Part shown: positions 1-7,198 of the stretch, piece by piece | Numbering within the stretch: the first letter of the stretch is position 1 | Layout of the letters: every line of letters begins with the position of its first letter | DNA from: an uncultured Prevotellaceae bacterium | GTDB lineage: Bacteria; Bacteroidota; Bacteroidia; Bacteroidales; Bacteroidaceae | Assembly: GCA_902786665.1 (NCBI GenBank) | Contig: CADADN010000002.1 | Location: 1 to 64,000 of the forward strand | DNA: 64,000 nucleotides | Direction: 5' to 3' | Translations under genes and position numbers: made by a program | The notes under the pieces: model-generated | Told to the model about the DNA's origin: nothing | Databases searched by the model: none | The model's input: the letters and a program-made list of their open reading frames with translations, nothing else

Positions 1-175
1 GGGTGAAAGGAGTACTTTACATAGTGTGAGAGTAGTGTTTGCAGGTTTTCCAAACCTGTCCGTATGCCGCCTACCTATGGAAACATGGGTGTGTCTAAGG
101 GCCTAAAGGAACGAAAACGGCGGTAAGGAATCGGTCAGAACTCAGCCGGTCCTTCAGTAATGGCAGAAAAAGTGA
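1..175. other. Unassigned non-coding sequence, possibly a fragment of a structured RNA
   Basis: No convincing reading frame covers these bases. The stretch has several short self-complementary parts, for example CAGGTTTTCCAAACCTG near 42-58. The run with GGAACGAAAACGGCGG and TCAGAACTCAGCCGG loosely recalls domain I of bacterial group II introns. The window edge removes the context, and no domain V or reverse transcriptase is visible, so this is only a suggestion. Confidence 0.2.
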
Positions 176-193
176 ACATATGCCCCTTTAACT

Positions 194-245
194 CCTCCCC
201 CTCTGCCCGAGAGGGGGTGGCCGCAGGCCGGGGGCGAGGGAGAGC
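194..245. repeat. GC-rich double-hairpin intergenic element
   Basis: CCCCCTCT (197-204) pairs perfectly with AGAGGGGG (210-217) across a 5-base loop. A second small hairpin, TGGCC-gca-GGCC, follows directly. The compact palindromic form in a gene-free spacer resembles the REP-like elements dispersed in Prevotella and Bacteroides intergenic regions. A similar G/C palindrome occurs at 28650-28671. Confidence 0.5.
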
Positions 246-250
246 TCCCT

Positions 251-330
251 TTTTAACTCCTGAAATTAGTGAACATATGTCCCTTTAACTCCCCTTTAAC
301 TCCCCTTTAACTCCTTTTTAACTCCTAATT
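251..330. repeat. Tandem repeat seeded at the tdh-like stop codon
   Basis: Read on the minus strand, the last codons of the upstream gene and its TAG stop (327-325) begin a series of 10-11 base units of the form GAGTTAAAxxG. The array is regular to about 281, with further degenerate copies down to about 183. It is one of several arrays in this window that start on a stop codon. Confidence 0.7.
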
Positions 331-1281
331 TAACAACCGTGCGCTCAGTTTCTGGAGCATGTCGGTGGTCATCGAACGGATGTCGTAGAGTGGTGCCCAT
401 CCCCATTCGCGACGTGCACAGGTGTCGTTCATGCGGTCGGGCCAACTGTCTGCTATGCTTTGTTTCAACGGGTCCACGTCGTAGTCCATCTCGAAGTCAG
501 GGAGGTGTTTCTTGATTTCCGCATAAATGGTTTCCGGTGCGAAACTCATGGCAGCCACGTTGAAGCCGTTGTGGTGTACGAGTCGGTCGGGGTTGGCTTC
601 CATCAGTGTGATGGCAGCCTTCAGCGCATCAGGCATGTACATCATGTCGAGCAGGGTGCCCTTGCGCAGCGGGCATGTGAACTTCTCCCCCTTCACCGCC
701 GAGTAGAAGATGTCGACGGCATAGTCGGTGGTGCCCCCGCCGGGAGGTGTCATGTAGGAGATGATGCCTGGAAAGCGCACGGAGCGTGTGTCGACCCCGT
801 ATTTGAAGAAAAAGTAGTCGCTCAGCAACTCCGTGGTCACTTTCGACACTCCGTATATGGTGCGTGGCCTTTGGATGGTGTCCTGTGGCGTGCGCACATG
901 CGGCGTGCTCAGTCCGAAGGAGCCGATGCTGCTGGGTGTGAACACGGAGCAGCCCTGTTCGCGGGCCACCTCGAGCACGTTCCATAACCCGTCGATGCCG
1001 ATGCGCCATGCCATGTGTGGCTTGCTCTCGGCCACCACGGACAAGAGGGCGGCAAGATTGTAGATGGCGTCGATGTCGTAGCGTTTCACCACGTCGGCAA
1101 TCTGCGAGCCGTCGGTGACATCGGCCAGTGCCATGGGGCCCGACTCACGGAGGATGCCTTGGGGTTCGCTCCCTGTGATGTAGCCCGCCACCACGTGGTC
1201 GTTGCCATAACGACCGCGCAACTCCATGGTCAGTTCGGAACCGATCTGACCCGTGGAACCAATGATCAGAATGTTTTTCAT
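325..1281 (-). CDS. NAD-dependent epimerase/dehydratase family L-threonine 3-dehydrogenase
   Basis: This 318-residue protein is a cytoplasmic extended short-chain dehydrogenase. The N-terminus carries the Rossmann NAD-binding motif GSTGQIGSEL (residues 8-17), and the active-site Tyr-Lys pair lies in YGVSK near residues 143-147. SDR-type threonine dehydrogenases oxidise L-threonine to 2-amino-3-ketobutyrate with NAD+. The divergent neighbour at 1554 encodes the next enzyme, Kbl, which strongly supports that assignment over a nucleotide-sugar epimerase. The length is normal for the family. The two start codons are 272 bases apart, leaving room for back-to-back promoters. A stop-seeded tandem repeat follows the gene. 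Confidence 0.85.
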   Translation of the reverse strand: MKNILIIGSTGQIGSELTMELRGRYGNDHVVAGYITGSEPQGILRESGPMALADVTDGSQIADVVKRYDIDAIYNLAALLSVVAESKPHMAWRIGIDGLWNVLEVAREQGCSVFTPSSIGSFGLSTPHVRTPQDTIQRPRTIYGVSKVTTELLSDYFFFKYGVDTRSVRFPGIISYMTPPGGGTTDYAVDIFYSAVKGEKFTCPLRKGTLLDMMYMPDALKAAITLMEANPDRLVHHNGFNVAAMSFAPETIYAEIKKHLPDFEMDYDVDPLKQSIADSWPDRMNDTCARREWGWAPLYDIRSMTTDMLQKLSARLLN

Positions 1282-1553
1282 ACTATCGGTGTGTTCTGTT
1301 AGTTCTATTCGTTGTTGTCAACCAAAAGTTTTCCTACCGCAAAGAAAACATTTTTTTTCCATACTTGTGTCAAAAAACAGAAAATAATGTATGTTTTTTG
1401 CATTTTAATGATTTTTTTGACCTAAAAAGGCCACCATATCGTTTTTTTTTGCTTACTTTGTGAAACCATTTCATCCATCAGGTGGGTCACATGGCCCATC
1501 ATAGTCAAACAACTTGGTGGGTGTAGACACGACCCACCTTAATTCTAATCATC

Positions 1554-2744
1554 ATGTACGGAAAAATGCAACAACATCTGACCTCGCTCCTCTCTGAAAT
1601 CAAGGAGGCGGGGCTTTACAAGGAAGAACGCATCATCGAAGGGCCGCAAAAGGCCGCCATCCAAGTGAAAGGGAAGGAAGTGCTCAATTTCTGCGCTAAC
1701 AACTACCTGGGACTCTCCGACCATCCGAGGCTCATCGAGGGCGCCAAGCGCATGATGGACCGTCGTGGCTTCGGCATGTCGTCGGTGCGTTTCATCTGTG
1801 GCACACAAGACATCCACAAGCAACTCGAGGCTGCCATCTCCGACTATTTCAAGACAGAGGACACCATCCTCTACGCCGCCTGCTTCGATGCCAACGGGGG
1901 TGTCTTCGAACCGCTCTTCACCGAGGAGGACGCCATCATCTCCGACGCCCTCAACCATGCTTCCATCATCGACGGGGTGAGGCTCTGCAAGGCCAAGCGC
2001 TACAGGTATGCCAACGCCGACATGGACGACTTGGAGAGATGCCTCAAGGAGGCGCAGGCACAGCGCTTCCGCATCATCGTCACCGACGGGGTGTTCTCCA
2101 TGGACGGCAACGTAGCCCCGATGGACAAGATATGCGACCTGGCGGAGAAGTATGACGCATTGGTGATGGTCGACGAGTCGCACTCCGCCGGAGTGGTGGG
2201 TGCCACCGGCCACGGCGTGAGCGAACTCTGCGGCACCTACGGCCGCGTGGACATCTACACCGGCACGTTGGGCAAATCCTTCGGCGGAGCACTGGGAGGC
2301 TTCACCACCGGACGGAAGGAAATCATCGAGATGCTCCGTCAGCGCAGCAGGCCATACCTCTTCTCCAATTCCCTCGCACCATGCATCATAGGAGCCAGCC
2401 TGGAGGTCTTCGCCATGCTCAAGGAGAGCAACGAGATTCACGACAGGCTCGTGGAGAACGTGGAGTATTTCCGCGAGAAGATGATAAAGGCGGGCTTCGA
2501 CATCAAACCCACGCAGAGCGCCATCTGCGCCGTCATGCTATATGATGCCAAACTCTCGCAAGTGTATGCCAACAAGATGCTTGAGCATGGCATCTACGTC
2601 ACCGGATTCTACTATCCCGTGGTACCCAAGGGGCAGGCCCGCATCCGCGTGCAAATCTCCGCCGGCCACAACCGTGAGCAACTCGACCGCTGCATCGAGG
2701 CATTCATCGCCGTGGGGAAGGAGCTGGGAGTGCTGAAAGATTGA
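1554..2744 (+). CDS. kbl: Glycine C-acetyltransferase (2-amino-3-ketobutyrate CoA ligase)
   Basis: This 396-residue protein is a fold-type I PLP enzyme of the alpha-oxoamine synthase family. It cleaves 2-amino-3-ketobutyrate with CoA to glycine and acetyl-CoA, the second step of threonine breakdown. Visible signatures are FCANNYLGLSDHP near residues 46-58, VMVDESHSAGVVG around 204-216 with the cofactor Asp, and TLGKSFGGALGG around 238-249 with the Schiff-base Lys. Length matches the family. Its gene is divergent from the threonine dehydrogenase. The stop codon is the first of a perfect 7-base tandem repeat. Confidence 0.95.
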   Translation: MYGKMQQHLTSLLSEIKEAGLYKEERIIEGPQKAAIQVKGKEVLNFCANNYLGLSDHPRLIEGAKRMMDRRGFGMSSVRFICGTQDIHKQLEAAISDYFKTEDTILYAACFDANGGVFEPLFTEEDAIISDALNHASIIDGVRLCKAKRYRYANADMDDLERCLKEAQAQRFRIIVTDGVFSMDGNVAPMDKICDLAEKYDALVMVDESHSAGVVGATGHGVSELCGTYGRVDIYTGTLGKSFGGALGGFTTGRKEIIEMLRQRSRPYLFSNSLAPCIIGASLEVFAMLKESNEIHDRLVENVEYFREKMIKAGFDIKPTQSAICAVMLYDAKLSQVYANKMLEHGIYVTGFYYPVVPKGQARIRVQISAGHNREQLDRCIEAFIAVGKELGVLKD

Positions 2745-2771
2745 AAATTGAAGATTGAAGATTGAAAATTG
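2739..2771 (+). repeat. 7-bp tandem repeat starting on the kbl stop codon
   Basis: The units are GATTGAA, AATTGAA, GATTGAA, GATTGAA and AATTG with exact 7-base spacing. The first unit spans the last sense codon and the TGA stop of kbl, so every unit repeats a TGA. Confidence 0.85.
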
Positions 2772-2794
2772 CCGACGCCCTTAGGTGTGCATCT

Positions 2795-3307
2795 GTAGAG
2801 ACGGCGATTCTTCCCGTCTTAAGTGCAAAAAAGCAGTGCACACTCTCCGTGCGCACCGAGACGGGAAGAATCCCGTCTCTACCGCAAAAAAACAGTGCAC
2901 ACCCTCCGTGCGCAAAATGTAGAGACGGCGATTCTTCCCGTCTCTCAAGCGAAAGTTAGTGCATACCCTCCGTGCGCACGGAGACGGGAAGAATCCCGTC
3001 TCTACCGCAAAAAGCAGTGCACACCCTCCGTGCGCACGGAGACGGGAAGAATCCCGTCTCTACAGCAAAAAAGCAGTGCACACCCTCCGTGCGCACTGAG
3101 ACGGGAAGAATCCCGTCTCTACAGCAAAAAAGCAGTGCACACCCTCCGTGCGCAAAATGTAGAGACGGCGATTCTTCCCGTCTCTCAAGCGAAAGTTAGT
3201 GCACACCCTCCGTGCGCACGGAGACGGGAAGAATCCCGTCTCTACCGCAAAAAGCAGTGCACACCCTCCGTGCGCAAAATGTAGAGACGGCGATTCTTCC
3301 CGTCTCT
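2795..3307. repeat. REP-like palindrome array, left of the RAYT transposase (9 copies)
   Basis: Nine palindromes start near 2798, 2858, 2922, 2981, 3039, 3098, 3162, 3221 and 3284, spaced 58-64 bases. One form has a 9-bp stem, GAGACGGGA-agaa-TCCCGTCTC. The other is nearly its reverse complement, with a 7-bp stem and 9-base loop (GAGACGG...CCGTCTC). Between them lies a conserved spacer with a second imperfect hairpin, TGCACAC-cctcc-GTGCGCA. Copies in both orientations alternate, as in bacterial interspersed mosaic elements. Long open frames through the array are by-products of the repetition. Confidence 0.9.
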
Positions 3308-3337
3308 AAATAAAATTATAGTCTATTCTCTATACTT

Positions 3338-3847
3338 ATGGCTGAATTATTTCAAGACAAATACCGGGTAAGGAGCACTCGTGCCACATGGTGGGAATAT
3401 AACGAAGGAACATATTTCATCACCATTTGCACAAGAGACAAGAACCATTATTTTGGAGAGGTGGTGGACGAGGAAATGGTTTTATCGATGATTGGTAAAA
3501 AGACAGTAGAGTGCATATCGGAAATATCCCATTATTTTCCACAAACTATAGTTATTTGTTCTATTGTGATGCCTAACCATGTGCATCTTGTTCTTATGAT
3601 TAACGTTGATGACAGTAAGTCTTCTTCGGCTACAGAACATCAATCGAACAAGTCAAAACTTCTTCCTACCATTATCGGAAATTTCAAGGCTTCTGTCACC
3701 AGGTTTGCAAATAGTAATCAGATACCTTTTTCATGGCAGTCTCGTTACCATGATCATATTGTTAGAAATCAAGAGGAATTGTCCAAGATTACTGATTATG
3801 TTTTGAATAATGTCCATCGATGGAGCCAAGACCGTTATTATGATTAA
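3338..3847 (+). CDS. REP-associated tyrosine transposase (RAYT, IS200-like Y1 family)
   Basis: This 169-residue protein has the HUH motif in VMPNHVHLVLM (H81, H83) and a likely catalytic tyrosine in SRYHDHIVRN (Y137). WxxNVHRW-type residues follow at the C-terminus. RAYTs are single-strand endonucleases thought to mobilise REP palindromes. The gene sits alone between two arrays of the same palindrome (nine copies left, five right), so the arrays are probably its substrate. No IS-type ends or second transposase gene are visible, which fits a domesticated RAYT rather than an active IS200/IS605 element. Confidence 0.9.
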   Translation: MAELFQDKYRVRSTRATWWEYNEGTYFITICTRDKNHYFGEVVDEEMVLSMIGKKTVECISEISHYFPQTIVICSIVMPNHVHLVLMINVDDSKSSSATEHQSNKSKLLPTIIGNFKASVTRFANSNQIPFSWQSRYHDHIVRNQEELSKITDYVLNNVHRWSQDRYYD

Positions 3848-3885
3848 GTTCATTGCCTCTCCACACCCTCCGTGCGCAAAATGTA

Positions 3886-4150
3886 GAGACGGCGATTCTT
3901 CCCGTCTCTCAAGCGAAAGTTAGTGCACACCCTCCGTGCGCAAAATGTAGAGACGGCGATTCTTCCCGTCTCTCAAGCGAAAGTTAGTGCACACCCTCCG
4001 TGCGCAAAATGTAGAGACGGTGATTCTTCCCGTCTTTCTGTTAGTGCAGCACACCCTCCGTGCGCACGGAGACGGGAAGAATCCCGTCTCTACTGCAAAA
4101 AGCAGTGCACACCCTCCGTGCGCACGGAGACGGGAAAAATCCCGTCTCTA
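3886..4150. repeat. REP-like palindrome array, right of the RAYT transposase (5 copies)
   Basis: Five more copies start near 3886, 3950, 4014, 4069 and 4127. The first three are the 9-base-loop form and the last two the 4-base-loop form. The same TGCACACCCTCCGTGCGCA spacer hairpin separates them. The copy at 4127 has AAAA in place of AGAA in its loop, and the copy at 4014 has a changed stem end, so the copies are diverging. Confidence 0.9.
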
Positions 4151-4236
4151 CACCCTTGTCCCTATGTTGCGGCGAGCACTCTTGGTCAGAAGCAAAAAAG
4201 AGATAATCACTACTTGGAAATAAAAACAGGCAAAAA

Positions 4237-4268
4237 TTTGCCCATATAACAAAAAAAGACTACCTTTG
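4237..4268 (+). promoter_or_regulatory. Bacteroidetes-type promoter of tRNA-Pro
   Basis: TTTG at 4237-4240 and TACCTTTG at 4261-4268 are separated by 20 bases, matching the Bacteroidetes primary sigma consensus (TTTG, about 19-20 bases, TAnnTTTG). The predicted start lies just before the tRNA at 4280. Confidence 0.75.
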
Positions 4269-4279
4269 CACCGCAAAAT

Positions 4280-4352
4280 CGGGATGTAGCGCAGTTGGTA
4301 GCGCACTACGTTCGGGACGTAGGGGTCGGGCGTTCGAGTCGCCTCATCCCGA
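4280..4352 (+). tRNA. tRNA-Pro (anticodon CGG)
   Basis: The acceptor strands CGGGATG (4280-4286) and CATCCCG (4345-4351) pair perfectly. The anticodon stem CTACG/CGTAG encloses the loop TTCGGGA, giving anticodon CGG. The T arm contains GTTCGAGTC. CCA is not encoded. A promoter lies just upstream and a terminator hairpin 22 bases downstream, so this is a single-tRNA transcript. tRNA 3' ends are frequent integration sites, and an accessory gene pair follows. Confidence 0.93.
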
Positions 4353-4374
4353 CTTTTTCAAGACAAAAGGTATT

Positions 4375-4413
4375 GGCTAATAAATTGACATTCAATTTGT
4401 TAGCCAACTTTTT
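4375..4413 (+). terminator. Rho-independent terminator after tRNA-Pro
   Basis: GGCTAATAAATTG (4375-4387) pairs with CAATTTGTTAGCC (4393-4405), with one G-T pair, around a 5-base loop. AACTTTTTG follows. Confidence 0.75.
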
Positions 4414-4760
4414 GTGGTATAGGCTTTGATATTTTGGCGTGTTTTTGGCGTGATTTATGCGTAATCGCCAAAAACTGTATGGGAAAAAGTCGCTTCTAAA
4501 ACCTCCTTCCAATAATTTTCACCAATTGATAAGACAACTTGGAACGCTCTTCAAGAGCTACCTTGTGTATGGCAATGATCCTACGTGAGCAGCAACGTAT
4601 GGCCCATCGTTTTCCTATTCAACGAATAAGAATATACAACAGACTCGTCCTATTTGAAATGAGGGTCGGGGACAGCATTAGTTGAATCGCCAGGTGGTGT
4701 CCATATCCTCCAAGTACAAGCGCAAAACTGTTTGATGTTGAAGTTTTGATATGTTTTTTT
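4414..4760. other. Gene-free stretch between tRNA-Pro and the AbiE operon
   Basis: I see no convincing gene or repeat here. Short open frames on the minus strand read through the tRNA and are not believable. The position directly 3' of a tRNA and before a toxin-antitoxin pair fits a scar of mobile-element integration, but no integrase remnant or repeated tRNA end was recognised. Confidence 0.4.
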
Positions 4761-4856
4761 TGTTCAAAAATCGTGAACAGAAAGTTTTTTCTGAACAAAA
4801 AGTTTGCAAGTATGAATAATGTTCATTAATTTTGCAGTGTTCAAAAGATTTGAACA
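4761..4856 (+). promoter_or_regulatory. AbiE promoter with two TGTTCA-N7-TGAACA operators
   Basis: TTTG (4803-4806), 20 bases and TAATTTTG (4827-4834) form a textbook Bacteroidetes promoter. Two 19-base inverted repeats with the same outer half-sites flank it: TGTTCA-N7-TGAACA at 4761-4779 and again at 4838-4856. In the second the symmetry extends to 8 bp per arm, and it lies over the predicted transcription start. Extra single half-sites occur at 4792-4797, 4820-4825 and 4868-4873. This arrangement fits cooperative autorepression by the AbiEi protein, as known for AbiE systems. Confidence 0.7.
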
Positions 4857-4876
4857 AGTCAATACAATGAACAACT

Positions 4877-5857
4877 ATGATTAGAGAAGAAGAAATTATC
4901 AACGATGTCGTATATAATCTGAAAAGGCTGACTAACTTGAAAGATATTGACTTCAAGATAGGAGGACCTGGATATGATTATGACTTTATGATTAACGGGA
5001 CGACATTCGCTTGTGAGGTAAAGAGACAAGTGAGCAAGGCAAACTACAATCTTGTCGTTCAACAAATGAGACGATTGAAGGAACAAACCAATAAGCCCCT
5101 GATGGTGGTGGCCCAGCATTTTGTGCCTGAACTTTTTGACAAATTCCCAAATGAAGGAATAAGTATCGTTGAGAGCAATGGCAATTGTATGATTTCAGAA
5201 CCGCCTTTATTTATATATATCACCGGGCAAAAATCCACCATACCTAGAGAGATGAAAGGAAATGCTTTCAATGAGGCTGGACTGAAAGTGATTTTCTATT
5301 TCTTGCTTGATGAAGCAAACATTAGCAAACCCTATCGCGTAATCAGTAAGGAAACAGGGCTTTCACTCGGTACAATCAATAATGTAATGGAAGAGTTACA
5401 AAGAAACCAATTTGTTTTTTCAACTCCCCAAAGGCGTATACTGAAAAACAAGAGAGGGTTGCTTGACCTATGGCAAACCCATTACAACCAAAAGCTAAAG
5501 CCAAAACTGATGATAAAGGAAATGGACTTTGTCGATTCTGAGAGCTGGGAGAATTGGGAGCGAATAATTCTACCTGAAGGAATGTACTGGGGCGGTGAAG
5601 GAGGAGCATATATTCTGAATCACTATATGATACCAGAACAGTTTGACATATACACAGAAACACCTAGCATAAAACTGATGATGACAAAGAAGGTCAGGTT
5701 TCAGGAGAACGGGAGGATAAAACTCTATCAAAAATTTTGGAAAGGAATATGGCACGAAAAGGTTGCTCCCAAGATTTTGGTATATGCCGATTTGTTGGGC
5801 AGTGGGAATAGCCGTTGCATAGAAGCAGCAAAAAGGCTTGTCGAAAATGGAATATAA
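4877..5857 (+). CDS. AbiEi-type antitoxin/regulator with a PD-(D/E)XK-like N-terminal domain
   Basis: This 326-residue protein is the first gene of a two-gene operon with a nucleotidyltransferase. Residues about 134-180 form a winged helix-turn-helix (KVIFYFLLDEANISKPYRV through TGLSLGTINNVMEELQ), as expected of an AbiEi autorepressor. Residues 1-110 are unusual: D36 in DYDFM and E47-x-K49 in ACEVKR reproduce the spacing of a PD-(D/E)XK nuclease-like core. The C-terminal third is rich in W and Y and includes WGGEGGAY. Known AbiEi proteins neutralise AbiEii in type IV toxin-antitoxin systems. The operon and HTH support that role; nuclease activity is only inferred from the motif. The ATG at 4877 follows the promoter by about 40 bases. 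Confidence 0.75.
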   Translation: MIREEEIINDVVYNLKRLTNLKDIDFKIGGPGYDYDFMINGTTFACEVKRQVSKANYNLVVQQMRRLKEQTNKPLMVVAQHFVPELFDKFPNEGISIVESNGNCMISEPPLFIYITGQKSTIPREMKGNAFNEAGLKVIFYFLLDEANISKPYRVISKETGLSLGTINNVMEELQRNQFVFSTPQRRILKNKRGLLDLWQTHYNQKLKPKLMIKEMDFVDSESWENWERIILPEGMYWGGEGGAYILNHYMIPEQFDIYTETPSIKLMMTKKVRFQENGRIKLYQKFWKGIWHEKVAPKILVYADLLGSGNSRCIEAAKRLVENGI

Positions 5858-6746
5858 CATCACGAAAGAAGAGTTGGGTGATGACCGCTTGTACATCACT
5901 CTTTTAGCACTGGATGGTTGTATGGCCCAATATGACCTCCCGTTGTATGTCGTGGGGGCAAGGGCGAGGGATCTTATAATGAAACTAATGAAAGTTTACG
6001 AACCCAAGAGGCGCACCGAAGACCTTGATGTTGCCATTGCAATAGAAGACTGGCAGACATTTGGTTCTATTTGCAAGACATTGGAGGAGAATCATTTCAG
6101 GCGTAATGGCCACTCACAGAAATTCTTTTATGAAGGTGAGAACGGCGATATAAATTTTGAGGTGGATATAGTACCTTTCGGCGGTGTCGCAATAGATGAG
6201 ATGGTCAGATGGCCACCTGAGGGCAACCCTGTTATGTCGGTGAAATGTTTCCAAGATGTAATGAAGGAGGCTGTGACGATTATCGTGGATAAGAAAGTCA
6301 GGATTAGGATGGCTCCGCTATGCGGACAATTCTTAATCAAACTCGACACATGGAATGACAGGAATGCCGCCACTGACAAGGATGCGGAGGATATGTTGTT
6401 TTTTTTGAAGAACTATTTTGACATCCAGTTCTATCAGGCAGACAAAGAACCTCCAAACGTGGTGACCGACGAGGATAATAGTATGGATACTATCATTTGG
6501 GGAACGAAATGGCTGGCATATGACATCTCCAAAATGCTTACTACAGAGCACCTTCAGTTCTATGTCGACCTTGTTGCAAAAGAGACGGAGAAAGAAGAAA
6601 AGAGCAATCTCATTTGCCATTTTATGAAGTATTATGGCGACAGAGAAATGGAAGATATAAGTCCTTCCTATGAGATGTGTCTCCAAATATGGAATGTATT
6701 TGGTGATATATTAAAAAAGGAATTAGAGAAGAGGAAGGCTTTATGA
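5847..6746 (+). CDS. AbiEii/AbiGii-family nucleotidyltransferase toxin
   Basis: The product has about 299 residues. The signature of a minimal nucleotidyltransferase is clear: VVGARARDL (residues 35-43) followed by RRTEDLDVAI (55-64) with metal-binding D59 and D61, then a third acidic strand in INFEVDIVPFGG. KLDTWNDR further on matches the conserved lysine region of AbiEii. Enzymes of this family transfer nucleotides to targets such as tRNA 3' ends and arrest growth, including during phage infection. The ATG at 5847 overlaps the antitoxin stop by 11 bases, which implies translational coupling; an alternative TTG lies at 5838. No other gene is in the operon. Confidence 0.8.
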   Translation: MEYNITKEELGDDRLYITLLALDGCMAQYDLPLYVVGARARDLIMKLMKVYEPKRRTEDLDVAIAIEDWQTFGSICKTLEENHFRRNGHSQKFFYEGENGDINFEVDIVPFGGVAIDEMVRWPPEGNPVMSVKCFQDVMKEAVTIIVDKKVRIRMAPLCGQFLIKLDTWNDRNAATDKDAEDMLFFLKNYFDIQFYQADKEPPNVVTDEDNSMDTIIWGTKWLAYDISKMLTTEHLQFYVDLVAKETEKEEKSNLICHFMKYYGDREMEDISPSYEMCLQIWNVFGDILKKELEKRKAL

Positions 6747-6833
6747 AAGCAGAGAAATTCCCACTCAATCGTGAAAATGCATTTTTTTTGCATTTTTTAT
6801 CGTTCTACGCAAAAAGATTTCGTTGATAATTCG

Positions 6834-7062
6834 TACATTTGCAGCCGGAAAGTGCTAAAAGCACTCCATTCACTAAAGAATCCTATACGTTATGCGACTT
6901 TATACATACATATCGAGACCTTCGCTTCAAGGCAAAAAGCGCTTTGAACGGGATTTTCGTATGTATATTGATATTATGTATAATGATATTATTTCATCGA
7001 ACACAACCGGTATAGGATTACCACGTCAACCCAGACATTGTTGTTTCTTCCAGGCATCATAA
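6834..7062 (+). ncRNA. Candidate structured leader or small RNA ahead of the WYL-type gene
   Basis: A -7 box TACATTTG sits at 6834-6841. Downstream, TCCTATAC (6881-6888) is complementary to GTATAGGA (7011-7018). Inside it TATACATAC (about 6901-6909) pairs with GTATGTATA (about 6959-6967), and a smaller hairpin (TTCAA...TTGAA) lies within. The nesting suggests one long folded RNA. A 56-codon open frame (6892-7062) crosses it, but its composition looks accidental. Without covariation data this remains a guess. Confidence 0.35.
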
Positions 7063-7198
7063 GATGCTTTTGGTGAGCAAGAGATAAGATGATAGTTGGA
7101 TAGTCCTTACCGAGGAAAATCCAACTTTTTTTCGTTTTCGCCCTATGCGCAAGACGATGCAATCGCACAGTTTTCACCCTAAAAATGAAGAAAGAACC

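Noticed and set aside
2823-3284. Open frames of 153 and 75 codons in the repeat array
   Set aside because: They arise from the repeated units being free of stops. The peptide is just the translated repeat.
2795-3307. CRISPR array
   Set aside because: Spacing of about 60 bases is CRISPR-like, but the spacers are the same in every copy and the repeat occurs in both orientations. No cas gene is near; a RAYT gene is.
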